From positions 1 to 51,372 of the forward strand of contig WRBW01000004.1 in assembly GCA_009784345.1 (NCBI GenBank): 51,372 bases of DNA, read 5' to 3'. Position numbers and translations under genes: made by a program. The stretch is from Coriobacteriia bacterium. GTDB lineage: Bacteria > Actinomycetota > Coriobacteriia > WRKU01 > WQUG01. This document shows, piece by piece, positions 42,646-50,909 of the stretch (position 1 is its first letter; each line of letters opens with the position of its first letter). Under the pieces are notes generated by a model. That model did no database searches. It was not told the DNA's origin and was given only the letters and a program-made list of their open reading frames with translations.

Positions 42646-42707
42646 CTCCCTGCCCGTTGCGAAGCAACGGATACAGGTCCTGTGCCCTTGGGCACAGGTG
42701 CATGGGG
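42646..42707. repeat. Double-hairpin repeat, copy 4 (variant)
   Basis: Hairpins CCGTTGCGAAGCAACGG (42654-42670) and CCTGTGCCCTTGGGCACAGG (42679-42698), then GTGCATGGGG. The first stem differs in sequence but not in form from the other copies. Confidence 0.65.
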
Positions 42708-42848
42708 CTTGCGGGCAAAGGTCAAATACGAGATGCCGCATCGAGTGCGCAAGCACAGAAAGCTGTCAACCGCTGTCACACTGGGATCTTTCGACTACGC
42801 GCTGGCGCGCTTCGCTCAAGATGACGGGGGTGCTACAGCGCTGTTGGT

Positions 42849-42917
42849 TTTGACCTTCGGGTGCAGTGCGCCCGCTACTGGTCCTGTTGTGCCGCTAGGC
42901 ACAGGTGCATGGGGTTA
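42849..42917. repeat. Double-hairpin repeat, copy 5
   Basis: GGGTGCAGTGCGCCC (42859-42873) and a CCTGT...ACAGG hairpin (42882-42905), ending GTGCATGGGGTTA. Lies in intergenic DNA with no gene ending at it. Confidence 0.65.
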
Positions 42918-43028
42918 AGTGCGGCTTAAGGTCAAATACGAGATGCCGGCTCAGGGGCCGGCATGACAAGGGTTGAAATAATAATGGACGCACTCCCCCA
43001 GCCCAAAAGCTTGGCTCAAAAAAACTTG

Positions 43029-43349
43029 TTAGCTTGAGAGGGAAATCAGATCGGTAACGAAGTTTTCTTTTGTGGAATAGATTCTTTTGATGTCGATGTG
43101 TTCCGCGTTCACCTCATAGACAGCGAGGTAGCGCCTCTCCCAAACAACAAGCCCGCGGTAGGGCAGTTTCATTCCATACTTTGCCCCTATTAAAAAGCCT
43201 ATTTCTGGCTGGTCTTCGAGAATTAAGATGCCCCTCATAATGCTGTCAAGGTAGGAATCGACCTCATCGCTTTGCGCGCCGTTTGCCGCATAGAACTCCA
43301 TGATGCGCAACACGTCGCGTCGCGCAGGCTCAGAGTAGCGAATCCTCAT
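43029..43349 (-). CDS. RelE/ParE-family toxin
   Basis: Second gene of a toxin-antitoxin pair (106 aa). MRIRYSEPARRDVLRIMEFY opens the ParE fold; PEIGFLIGAKYGMKLPYRGLVV and YLAVYEV match the ParE/RelE core. Start ATG overlaps the antitoxin stop by 4 bp. ParE-type toxins act on gyrase while RelE types cleave mRNA; which applies is not evident. The pair is AT-richer than its surroundings, suggesting transfer. Confidence 0.87.
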   Translation of the reverse strand: MRIRYSEPARRDVLRIMEFYAANGAQSDEVDSYLDSIMRGILILEDQPEIGFLIGAKYGMKLPYRGLVVWERRYLAVYEVNAEHIDIKRIYSTKENFVTDLISLSS

Positions 43350-43600
43350 GAAGCAAGACCCAGCTCGCTACGCAATTCATCATGTGAGTACCATGTGCCG
43401 CCTGCCATCATCTCATCGTCAACCGCCTTCATATCTGAAAGAAAGCGGAGCATTGAAGTCATGTATTGCCAGGCCTCGACGTCAACAACGGCATATTTCG
43501 AATGGCCATTTTTGGTCAAGATAACTTCGTTGCCTCGGTCGATTTCCGAAAGCACTTCGTTGTAGTTGGTAAGTGCAGATACTGGTTTTGATACAAGCAT
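43346..43600 (-). CDS. Phd/YefM-family antitoxin
   Basis: From ATG 43600 (MLVSKPVSALTNYNEVL), with AAAGGAGGAAG upstream, giving 84 aa; the track start lacks a ribosome site. The Phd fold includes SALTNYNEVLSEIDRGNEVI and KNGHSKYAVVDVEAWQ; the C-terminal part (MMAGGTWYSHDELRSEL) would bind the toxin. Operon with the ParE-like gene by ATGA overlap. Confidence 0.87.
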   Translation of the reverse strand: MLVSKPVSALTNYNEVLSEIDRGNEVILTKNGHSKYAVVDVEAWQYMTSMLRFLSDMKAVDDEMMAGGTWYSHDELRSELGLAS

Positions 43601-43625
43601 GGCTTCCTCCTTTGAACTGATACTT

Positions 43626-43654
43626 ATTGTAATAGGAGTGCTGTGCATATGCAA
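43626..43654 (-). promoter_or_regulatory. Promoter of the Phd-ParE pair
   Basis: TTGCAT (43649-43654), 17-bp spacer, TACAAT (43626-43631) on the minus strand. A CATATG-centred palindrome lies next to the -35. Confidence 0.65.
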
Positions 43655-43721
43655 TTATTTTTAGAAGAATTGTTCTAAAGCGGCAGTGACGGTGCTGCAG
43701 CACCCTGCCCACTGCCCTTGC

Positions 43722-43790
43722 TTTTGACCTTTTCGGGCGCAGTGCGCCCGTCACTGATCCTGTGCCCTTAGGCACAGGTGCATGGGGTAA
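43722..43790. repeat. Double-hairpin repeat, copy 6
   Basis: GGGCGCAGTGCGCCC (43735-43749) and CCTGTGCCCTTAGGCACAGG (43759-43778), then GTGCATGGGGTAA. The clearest copy of the family. The 355-bp gap 43601-43955 contains this, the direct repeat at 43804 and no ORF. Confidence 0.7.
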
Positions 43791-43803
43791 AAGGTATATT
43801 CAA

Positions 43804-43859
43804 TTCCCGAGCGCAGTGTTTTCCCGTAATGTTGAGGCCTTTTGCGAGGGATCTTGCGT
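43804..43859 (+). repeat. 56-bp direct repeat, left copy
   Basis: Starts TTCCCGAGCGCAGT and ends GCGAGGGATCTTGCGT. The right copy is at 49668-49723, same strand, about 84% identical. Between the two copies are the adhesin and the DUF1016 nuclease. A third, partial relative (GCGAGGGATCTTGCG, reverse) lies near 14990-15004. Confidence 0.65.
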
Positions 43860-43955
43860 GTGCCAACAAAGGGCGCATTTCGGTGCTTGCCACCCAAAGA
43901 TCCCTCGTTACAAGACTTCAGTACACGAACCATCTTGCACTCGGGAAGGAGGGAA

Positions 43956-46900
43956 TTACATGCTTGCACTACCCTTTGAATGCGTGCGGGTGAGGGCGGT
44001 GGTGCTGGCGATAATGGTCAGTAGCGCAAGCAGCATCAGCAGGCCATTGAAGGCAAAGAGCACGTCGCCTGTGGCAGGTCCCGTAACAGGTGTACCGGGT
44101 GCTCCCGGTGTCTCGCTACCTGGAGGTGGCGTCAAAGGCGGCTGCGAAACCACTTCGGGCGCATAGTTGTTTTGCACCACCAGAGTCACTTGCCCCTGCG
44201 GATTTGGCACGAGGCTCGTCGTAAAGGGTAGCGACGGATTCGCCGTCAAATCAAAGCCGGGGATTTGTGCATTGCGCTCGGTTATAGTCCAGTTACCCGG
44301 CGTGAAGTTAGTAAAGACAATACCGGTAGGGTCAGTAGCTGTCGCCAGGTCGTAAGTAAACTCGCGCTGGAAGGGATCGGTCACAACCAGCTGAAAATCT
44401 GTTAGATACTGATTCACCGTAGCAGATGTCACACCAGAGAACTCTTTCACAATATTCAAGGTATAAGGCACCGTCTGCAGCGGATAGTTCACGACCGATA
44501 CAAAATCAGAAACACGCTGAACACTCTGACCAGATACCAACACGGGACTTAACTGTGTGTTCAAGCTGCTGGTGTCAGCAGGGGTCACCTGTTGGCTCAT
44601 CGTAAAGAAGGTATAGGGCGTGTTGTAGTAATAACCGGTCGGGGCTGACTGCTCGACCAGCAAGTAGAGGTAGCGATAGCTGGAGGTTATACTGCCATTG
44701 CTGAAGGTCGCAACACCACCAGCATCGGTGGTTTGGACGACCTCCCCCGGTGGAACAGAAGCATCTGAAGGTAGCTGGGCGAAGTTAAAGCTCGTCCCGC
44801 CTGTGCCCGTGAGCGTCAGGTCTGTCGCAAGGCCACCCGGCGGCGTGTTGCCCGCGCTGAGGTCGGTGACATAAAGGCTGAACTGCGCTCCCATCAGGTT
44901 GTTGCCGACGCTGTCGGTTTTGAAGAGGCGCAGATCCTGGCGGCCCGCGCCGACGCCGACATGGGTGCCACCGACGACGTACTGGTTGTCGCCTGCGCTG
45001 TCGCTGACGCCCATGACGGTAATGGCATTGCTAATCGCGCCTGTCTGGCCAACGGGCAGGTCAACGAGCGCCCAGTAGCTAATCTGAACGGGCGTCTGGT
45101 TGGGCACGACAAAGTCAATCTGACCGGCGTATCCGGCAGGCACTTGTGCGGCCGGCACAACCGTCGCGCTGTAAGCTGCACCAGTGTTGAAGGTCAGTGG
45201 GTTGGGGGCGGGTATCCAGGTGCCGTCCCAGACCCCGGGGCTTGTTTCTGTCTGAGTCTCCATGGTGATGGTGTCGGTGAAAATCTGAAGGTTTCTGAAA
45301 AGATCAACCGCAGACACCAGCGCGGGCGCATTACCGGCGCTGTCAGTAAAGACATAGCCGCCTGAAGGGTTAATGACAATCGTCACCAGCACGCGGTCTG
45401 ACCCGGGCGGGTCTGCAAGCATGGTCTTTTCAAGCACCTGCGGGCTGTAGCTGGTCACCGCCCCGTTGCTAAAGCTGCTGGGGTTAGCCGTTGTAGGTGG
45501 CGTGCCTGCATCGGTAAAGATTTCAGCTGTATTGGTCAGGCTATCTTGCTGCGCCCCTAGGTAGGCGGGCAGGATTTCAAGCTGATAATGTGCGGTCATG
45601 ACGCTGCGGTTCACAAACCAGTTGGCGGGGGCAGGGGTCGCCGTAGGAGTTCCGCCCGGTAGGGGTCCTGTCAGCTGATACCAGTCCGTGGCGGCAAAGT
45701 CTGCCGTCAGCGTGTTGCCAGATACGGTAACGTCAGAACTGGGTGCATAGTAGTTGGTGCCGACCTGTACATAGAAAGTATCGGGAACATAGCTCATGCG
45801 CGGGTCAAAGGTGTCAACGTATTGGGGAGCAGAGCCTGCCTCCATCAGTGTGACCGCCGCGTTGCTTTGGGCATAGTTGCCGTACAGGGAAGCTGTGTAG
45901 GCAAAGACCGCCGGGTTGGGGGTACCTGCGACCGACTTGAAGATGGGCCAGATGTCGTCAGTGTTTACGCCGCCGACGATGTTACCAGGGATGCCCGGAC
46001 CTTGCTGTCCGTCGAACTCTGGCTGGCCGCCCAAGATGGGATTGGTGTCAGTCGAGTTCACCAGATAGGCCGCGTTTTCGAGAATGTTATTGGGCGAAGA
46101 CTGCATGATAGCAGCACTAGCCGCATCTATAGGTACCCGGTAGCTAACCGTTACTGCGGTTGCAGTGTCGACAGGCCACAGAGCCACCTCTGGAGAGCTG
46201 ACCGTGCCTTGAGCCGTCAGGGGCGAGGTATCCTGTCCAAAGAAGATGCGCCATGAGTTTCCGTAGAGGTCAAGGGGCGCCGTATTAAGTAGAGTAGGAT
46301 CAGTAGGACTGTAGGTCACATTGACACTGGCAGGATCTGGCACGTTGGGAACATTGTGTACGGTGCCGTCAGATAAGAAGACTGCCAGCGTGTCATAAAG
46401 GTAGATCTGCTGACCTTCCAGCCCGGCAGGTATCGTAAAGCTGACCGTGTAGTCTACATAGTAACCCGTCGTGGCGTTACCCAGAAGTCCGCTGGTGAGC
46501 TTTGTCATGGGAATCATACCAGCATTGACGGTTACCTGTGCTGTGGTGTCTTCGGTCGAGCCCGCTACATCAATGCTAGCGTCATTGGTGTACATGACAC
46601 CGGGAATCCCCACGATGGGGGCGGTAATAGTGACGGGCAACGTGATGACCACCGAATAGATGGCTCCGTAGCTTGAACTGTCATCGGGCAAGGTAAAAGT
46701 AAAACCTTCGGGGGGACCTGCATCGAGGGTAAAGGTGCCACCCATGTTTGTTGCGTTACCCGTGGCTATTTCCACATTGCCGAGCCCGAGGTAGGTAATG
46801 CCGATTTGCGTCAAGTCAGTAGAAATGGTCTGCCCTTCACTGAGCGTATCAGTGATGACACCAACAGCACCCACGGCGTTGAGCTGCTGCGAATAGCCGT

Positions 46901-48335
46901 CGCCAGCTGTAATTGTCCAATTGACCGTCGTTGAAGGTGCTCCAGAATAGCTGCCTGTCTTAGTGATGGACAAACTGCGATTTACCGGCGTTTGCGTCGA
47001 GCTCGACGCCGAAGGCAGTGCTTGTGAGGGCGAGGTATCGGCATCATTGCCACCCATGGTCGCCGTATTATCGACGGTAAAGCTGTAGTTGGCATCGGTA
47101 TCACCGGCCAGAGCCTGCCCAGGGCCGTTATTATTATTGACCACATCGGGCAGGTTCAGGGTGTAGGTGATGGTCAGCGTCTGGTCTTGGTTCAGAACCA
47201 GCGGATTGCCTGAACCATCAACAAAGGCATTGTAAGTAATTTCAGAAGTAGCAGAATTAATGGTCGGGCTGAAACTGGTTGCGGTTCCGCCCGCGACCTC
47301 ATAGCTAAAGTTAGAAAAGGCATTCGTGGGCGCATTGCTCATCGTTGTACCCGTGACGCTCGAGGTCGTCAGCGTGGGCAGATCGTCGAGGCTAATGCCG
47401 TCAATGTTGCCACCCAAAGCCGTCAAGGCAATCGTATAGTTGATTTGCTGGTTTGTCTGGTCATAGGTCGCAGACTTGACCGTCGACAGCGTCGGTGGGG
47501 GCTCGACGGGAGGCACGATGCTGACGGTCACACCATTGCCAAAGTCAAGGCTGTTGCCCGCACCAGCAGTTAGGACTGCGGTAACCTCAAAGGTAATGTT
47601 GACGTCTTGGTAGAAGTCAATAAAGTTCTGATTTAATGCAATGGGGCGCCCATTAAGGTCGAGCGTGCCAAAGCTCATAGTGACAAGGCCCGCCGTAGAA
47701 ACACTGTAGGTACCAATGACGGGGTAGCTGGGCGCATTACCCACCAGATCGACTGGTCCGATGGCCGCAGGAATATTCAAGTAGGATGGCAGTTGATAGG
47801 TCAGATTGCCACTGCCATCGTATTGCAGCTGCAAGTTGGGGGTTTCGGCAAAAGACACCAGGAACTGGTAAGACTGACCAATGAAGGTGGGCGTCGTCGA
47901 CGTGATAGGGTTACCATTCATGTCCTGCATGGCAACCGCAGTGATGAAGTCCGCGAGGTTCGAGCTATAGGTAATCGCAAAGGGGGCGACGATGTCGCTA
48001 GCAGGCGCAAAGGGTGATTCGGGTGGGATAACTTGAAAAGCACCACTTCCAGCTACTTCATTGCTGGACGGTGCTTCGCTGCCATCACTATCAAGGCTGG
48101 GGGATGCTGGACGCACTCCCCCGCTGTCGTTGTCAACAGCACCCGCATCGTCCACGCCTGGAGCCTCGGTGCCAGGCGCGGTCTGAGTAGCTTCTGTCGC
48201 AGCCGTTGTCGCCGCGTAGTTGTCAAGCGCTGCAAAGCCGACCAGCAACGGCAGGACGCACAAAAGCGCGCAGATTGATAGAACGATTTTCTTTTGCGAC
48301 AGAGGTGACCGGGCACCTCTACGAGTGTTATTCAT
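43956..48335 (-). CDS. Large surface adhesin with repeated beta-sandwich domains and variant sorting signal
   Basis: The start is ATG 48335 (MNNTRRGARSPL), with GGGGGA at good spacing; 1459 aa. Signal peptide about 15-45, a Ser/Glu/Val linker to about 110, then several Thr/Asn/Gly-rich DUF11-like repeats opened by forms such as LSITKTGSYSGA, IPMTKLTSGL and WPIFKSVAGTPN. Near the C-terminus there is a SpaA/Cna-B-type domain (LRLFKTDSVGNNLMGAQFSL), then another such strand (LNIVKEFSGVTS). It ends in GPATGDVLFAFNGLLMLLA: an LPxTG-like sorting signal with Gly in place of Leu, a membrane helix and a short tail. No sortase is in view. Probably cell-wall attached. Confidence 0.8.
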   Translation of the reverse strand: MNNTRRGARSPLSQKKIVLSICALLCVLPLLVGFAALDNYAATTAATEATQTAPGTEAPGVDDAGAVDNDSGGVRPASPSLDSDGSEAPSSNEVAGSGAFQVIPPESPFAPASDIVAPFAITYSSNLADFITAVAMQDMNGNPITSTTPTFIGQSYQFLVSFAETPNLQLQYDGSGNLTYQLPSYLNIPAAIGPVDLVGNAPSYPVIGTYSVSTAGLVTMSFGTLDLNGRPIALNQNFIDFYQDVNITFEVTAVLTAGAGNSLDFGNGVTVSIVPPVEPPPTLSTVKSATYDQTNQQINYTIALTALGGNIDGISLDDLPTLTTSSVTGTTMSNAPTNAFSNFSYEVAGGTATSFSPTINSATSEITYNAFVDGSGNPLVLNQDQTLTITYTLNLPDVVNNNNGPGQALAGDTDANYSFTVDNTATMGGNDADTSPSQALPSASSSTQTPVNRSLSITKTGSYSGAPSTTVNWTITAGDGYSQQLNAVGAVGVITDTLSEGQTISTDLTQIGITYLGLGNVEIATGNATNMGGTFTLDAGPPEGFTFTLPDDSSSYGAIYSVVITLPVTITAPIVGIPGVMYTNDASIDVAGSTEDTTAQVTVNAGMIPMTKLTSGLLGNATTGYYVDYTVSFTIPAGLEGQQIYLYDTLAVFLSDGTVHNVPNVPDPASVNVTYSPTDPTLLNTAPLDLYGNSWRIFFGQDTSPLTAQGTVSSPEVALWPVDTATAVTVSYRVPIDAASAAIMQSSPNNILENAAYLVNSTDTNPILGGQPEFDGQQGPGIPGNIVGGVNTDDIWPIFKSVAGTPNPAVFAYTASLYGNYAQSNAAVTLMEAGSAPQYVDTFDPRMSYVPDTFYVQVGTNYYAPSSDVTVSGNTLTADFAATDWYQLTGPLPGGTPTATPAPANWFVNRSVMTAHYQLEILPAYLGAQQDSLTNTAEIFTDAGTPPTTANPSSFSNGAVTSYSPQVLEKTMLADPPGSDRVLVTIVINPSGGYVFTDSAGNAPALVSAVDLFRNLQIFTDTITMETQTETSPGVWDGTWIPAPNPLTFNTGAAYSATVVPAAQVPAGYAGQIDFVVPNQTPVQISYWALVDLPVGQTGAISNAITVMGVSDSAGDNQYVVGGTHVGVGAGRQDLRLFKTDSVGNNLMGAQFSLYVTDLSAGNTPPGGLATDLTLTGTGGTSFNFAQLPSDASVPPGEVVQTTDAGGVATFSNGSITSSYRYLYLLVEQSAPTGYYYNTPYTFFTMSQQVTPADTSSLNTQLSPVLVSGQSVQRVSDFVSVVNYPLQTVPYTLNIVKEFSGVTSATVNQYLTDFQLVVTDPFQREFTYDLATATDPTGIVFTNFTPGNWTITERNAQIPGFDLTANPSLPFTTSLVPNPQGQVTLVVQNNYAPEVVSQPPLTPPPGSETPGAPGTPVTGPATGDVLFAFNGLLMLLALLTIIASTTALTRTHSKGSASM

Positions 48336-48488
48336 GTGCATTCCCCCACTAAACAGATAGATACTTTATTGTATATCGAAAGTGACTTAGAAGTGTGAAA
48401 TCTGTGAACATTTACGCAGCTACGAGGCATCGGTTGAATGCCTGTTACTTGTTTGTACCCATGAGCATGTCATGTCTGAGGGCAGGAG

Positions 48489-48545
48489 TATAATCGAAAG
48501 CATCGATACTTTTGGGCCGCCTCCGATAGATTGTGAGGTAGCTCC
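48489..48545 (+). promoter_or_regulatory. Shared -10/leader cassette, copy 2 (upstream of the DUF1016 gene)
   Basis: TATAAT (48489-48494) through the base before the ATG, 57 bp, aligned without gaps to the ParB-gene cassette. Both genes then start ATGTCTG. The adhesin promoter in the same 210-bp gap probably uses TACAAT (48368-48373, minus). Confidence 0.75.
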
Positions 48546-49613
48546 ATGTCTGGTCGAACTCCCCCTAGAGGAAAGTCTCTTGCTGAGAGCGAAAAGCGCA
48601 TTGAAGGTCAGCTCTTTGGCGACTTGAAAGAGATGATTGAGGAAAGTCGGTCGCGAACGGCAGCTGCAGTTAACGCAGAAATTACCTTGCTTTACTGGCA
48701 TGTGGGGACGCGGATAAACCGTGAGATACTGGCGAATGCCCGCGCAGAGTACGGCAAAGAGGTCGTGGAGGGCACCTCGAAATTCTTGACCCAAATCTAC
48801 GGCCGCGGATGGAGTCCTCAGCAGCTTTGGCAGTGCATTAAGCTATCTACCGTCTTGCAAAAAGACATTCTATACTCGCTGAGTATAGAATTGAGCTGGA
48901 CGCATATCCGCACCATAATGTACATAAATGATCCCGTCAAACGCGACCTCTATTTTGAGATGGCAAAAGCTGAACGTTGGAGTGTAGCACAGCTCAGGGG
49001 TCGCATTAATTCCCTTATGTTTGAGCGTACTGCCATCAGCAAAAAACCAGAAAGCCTCATAGCACAAGAGCTGTCTGCGCTGAGCAGCGGAGCCACCATA
49101 TCGCCCGATTTGGCGTTTCGCGACCCCGTCCTCCTCGATTATTTGGGACTTGCTGACACCTATTCTGAACAAGACCTAGAAAGCGCCATCGTTGCTGAAA
49201 TACAGCGATTCATCATCGAAATGGGCTCTGACTTTGCCTTTATGGCTCGCCAGAAGCGCATGACCATTGATGGTCGTGACTACTATTTGGATTTACTGTT
49301 CTATCACCGAAGGTTACGCTGTCTGGTGGCTCTGGAGCTCAAGCTCGGCGAGTTTGAAGCCGCATACAAGGGACAGATGGAGCTGTACTTACGATGGTTA
49401 GAAAAGTATGAGCTCATTGAGGGAGAAAACCTACCCATCGGACTCATTTTGTGCAGTGGGAAAAGCGAAGAGCATATCGAGCTCATGCGGCTGGATGAAA
49501 GCAACATTCGCGTTGCCGAGTATCTGACCACCTTGCCCGACCTCAAGCTGCTGGAAGAAAAGCTCAAGGCATCGATTGAGCTTGCTCGTGCACAGTGCCA
49601 GAGAGTTGAGTGA
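48546..49613 (+). CDS. DUF1016 (YhcG-like) PDDEXK nuclease-family protein
   Basis: The 355 aa have an N-terminal helical domain (AAVNAEITLLYWHVGTRI, WSPQQLWQCIKL) and a C-terminal PDDEXK-type region (RDYYLDLLFYHRRLRCLVAL, then ELKLGEF) with Asp, Glu and Lys of the DUF1016 active site. These proteins often sit beside type I restriction systems or in mobile DNA; here no restriction gene is adjacent. GAGGT ends 7 nt before the ATG. It shares its promoter-leader cassette with the ParB-domain gene and lies inside the interval bounded by 56-bp direct repeats. Confidence 0.88.
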   Translation: MSGRTPPRGKSLAESEKRIEGQLFGDLKEMIEESRSRTAAAVNAEITLLYWHVGTRINREILANARAEYGKEVVEGTSKFLTQIYGRGWSPQQLWQCIKLSTVLQKDILYSLSIELSWTHIRTIMYINDPVKRDLYFEMAKAERWSVAQLRGRINSLMFERTAISKKPESLIAQELSALSSGATISPDLAFRDPVLLDYLGLADTYSEQDLESAIVAEIQRFIIEMGSDFAFMARQKRMTIDGRDYYLDLLFYHRRLRCLVALELKLGEFEAAYKGQMELYLRWLEKYELIEGENLPIGLILCSGKSEEHIELMRLDESNIRVAEYLTTLPDLKLLEEKLKASIELARAQCQRVE

Positions 49614-49667
49614 GCACCGAGGAGTGCGTCCATAATGCTCCCGTGGCTCTCGCCCGTCAGACCCAGC

Positions 49668-49723
49668 TTCCCGAGCGCAGTTTTTCCCGTGTAGCTAGGA
49701 CCTTTTTGCGAGGGATCTTGCGT
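49668..49723 (+). repeat. 56-bp direct repeat, right copy
   Basis: Matches the left copy at 43804-43859 over its full length, with one base inserted and one lost. It begins TTCCCGAGCGCAGT and lies between the nuclease gene and mnmA. An exact GGAGTGCGTCCAT copy (49621-49633) is 35 bp to its left. Confidence 0.65.
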
Positions 49724-49745
49724 AATGCTGCCGTGGGTGTAGGGG

Positions 49746-50909
49746 CTAGTTGATGGTGCCGCCGCCCAGGACAGATTCTGCGCTTTCTTCGTCGTAGAAG
49801 ACGGCTGCCTGACCGGGGGTAATGGCGCGCACGGGCTGGTCGAAAGTGACCAGCACGCAGGAATCGCGAGGAAGGTCAAGGGCGAGACCCCGCATCGAGT
49901 GCGGGGTGACCAGGTGGGAGTCCGAAGCGGCTTTGTAGGGGCGCGCGTCCCCGCGCGCCCGCATGTGCGGGGTGGTCGTGTCCATGGCTTGGATGGTGCC
50001 AGGGCGGGGGCGGTGCTTGTAGCCGATTTTTATTTGACAGCGCAGAGACTGCTGTGGTGCGGATGCCAATGCCGTCCAGTTGCAGCGTGTCGCGACAAAC
50101 TGGCGCGCCATAAGGCTGTCCTCATCATCACCAATCGTGATGCTATTACTGTCCGCGTCGATCGATTGAACAAAGACGGGTCTTCCGTGTGCTCCCAGCC
50201 CTTTGCGCTGACCTATGGTGTAGTGAATAAGACCGCGGTGGGTGCCGACCACTTTGCCACTGCTGTCCAACATGTCACCAGGCTTGCTTGCCTGCCCGCG
50301 GTAGTCTTCAATGAAGCTTGCATAGTCGCCATCAGGAATAAAGCAAATGTCCTGGCTGTCTGACTTCTGCGCATTGGGAAAGCCCGCTGCTTCTGCCAGG
50401 GCACGTATTTCTGTCTTGCAGTAGTCGCCTAAAGGCAGCACTGTGCGCGCCAACTGCTCTTGCGATAACTGGTACAGCACGTAGCTTTGATCTTTGCTGG
50501 CGTCAAGGGCTGTCCGGGGTACCCAACGGGCGCAAGCCTCATCATAGGCAATGCGCGCATAATGACCGGTAGCCAGATACTGGCAGCCTAATTGGTCTGC
50601 CACATCAAAGAGCGCGCCAAACTTGAGGCAGCGATTGCAGTCGATACAGGGGTTAGGAGTAGTACCAGCCTCATAGCCCGCGACGAAAGGCTCGATGACC
50701 TGCTCGCGAAACGTGTCTGACAGATCGACCTCGAGGTATTCCATGCCCAGCCCCTGCGCAATATCACGCGCACCCGCAGCGTCAGCACCTAAAGTGTCGA
50801 GCAGCTTCATGTGAACACCGACACATTCATAGCCGGCTTGCTGCATCAGCAATGCCGTCATAGAAGAGTCGACTCCCCCACTCATCGCTATCAAAGCCTT
50901 TTTAGTCAT
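49746..50909 (-). CDS. mnmA: MnmA, tRNA-specific 2-thiouridylase, with REP-derived insert
   Basis: Adds sulfur to U34 of Lys, Glu and Gln tRNAs with sulfur passed from cysteine desulfurase. PP-loop [14 protein letters not shown] (about 7-20), catalytic Cys in [12 protein letters not shown], second Cys in DICFIPDG. In the C-terminal beta domain, after [17 protein letters not shown], about 40 residues (rich in Arg, Pro, His) interrupt the expected strand order before [21 protein letters not shown]. The insert coincides with two palindromic repeats. 387 aa is longer than the usual 350-370. Starts 4 bp inside the cysK stop (ATGA). Confidence 0.93.
   Translation of the reverse strand: MTKKALIAMSGGVDSSMTALLMQQAGYECVGVHMKLLDTLGADAAGARDIAQGLGMEYLEVDLSDTFREQVIEPFVAGYEAGTTPNPCIDCNRCLKFGALFDVADQLGCQYLATGHYARIAYDEACARWVPRTALDASKDQSYVLYQLSQEQLARTVLPLGDYCKTEIRALAEAAGFPNAQKSDSQDICFIPDGDYASFIEDYRGQASKPGDMLDSSGKVVGTHRGLIHYTIGQRKGLGAHGRPVFVQSIDADSNSITIGDDEDSLMARQFVATRCNWTALASAPQQSLRCQIKIGYKHRPRPGTIQAMDTTTPHMRARGDARPYKAASDSHLVTPHSMRGLALDLPRDSCVLVTFDQPVRAITPGQAAVFYDEESAESVLGGGTIN
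49886..49960. repeat. REP and GC palindrome inside mnmA
   Basis: REP GACCCCGC...GCGGGGTGAC (49886-49910) and the GGGGCGCGCGTCCCC palindrome (49938-49960). The same pair, in the opposite order and strand, lies between rbfA and nrnA at 24784-24861, sharing about 30 identical bases at the GC palindrome. Confidence 0.75.

Larger units (their letters stand above)
42408..43028. other. Repeat-rich stretch between ParB-domain gene and toxin-antitoxin
   Basis: No credible gene. Contains GGAGTACGCCCAT (42444-42456), TTGCGCGC-type repeats, REP palindromes (42611-42635; 42943-42967), double-hairpin copies 4 and 5, a further palindromic segment near 42785-42830 and an exact reverse GGAGTGCGTCCAT (42984-42996). 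Several palindromes end GTGAC or ATGAC. The long ORFs on the track here (42327-42824 and 42631-42918) are shadows of these repeats. Confidence 0.6.

Noticed and set aside
42327-42824. 165-aa and overlapping ORFs in the repeat stretch near 42.3-42.9 kb
   Set aside because: Their translations are built of REP and double-hairpin sequence; no start signal or family resemblance.
42351-43955. CRISPR array in the repeat-rich stretches
   Set aside because: The repeats are palindromic, differ in length and spacing and have no regular spacer pattern; no cas gene is near.
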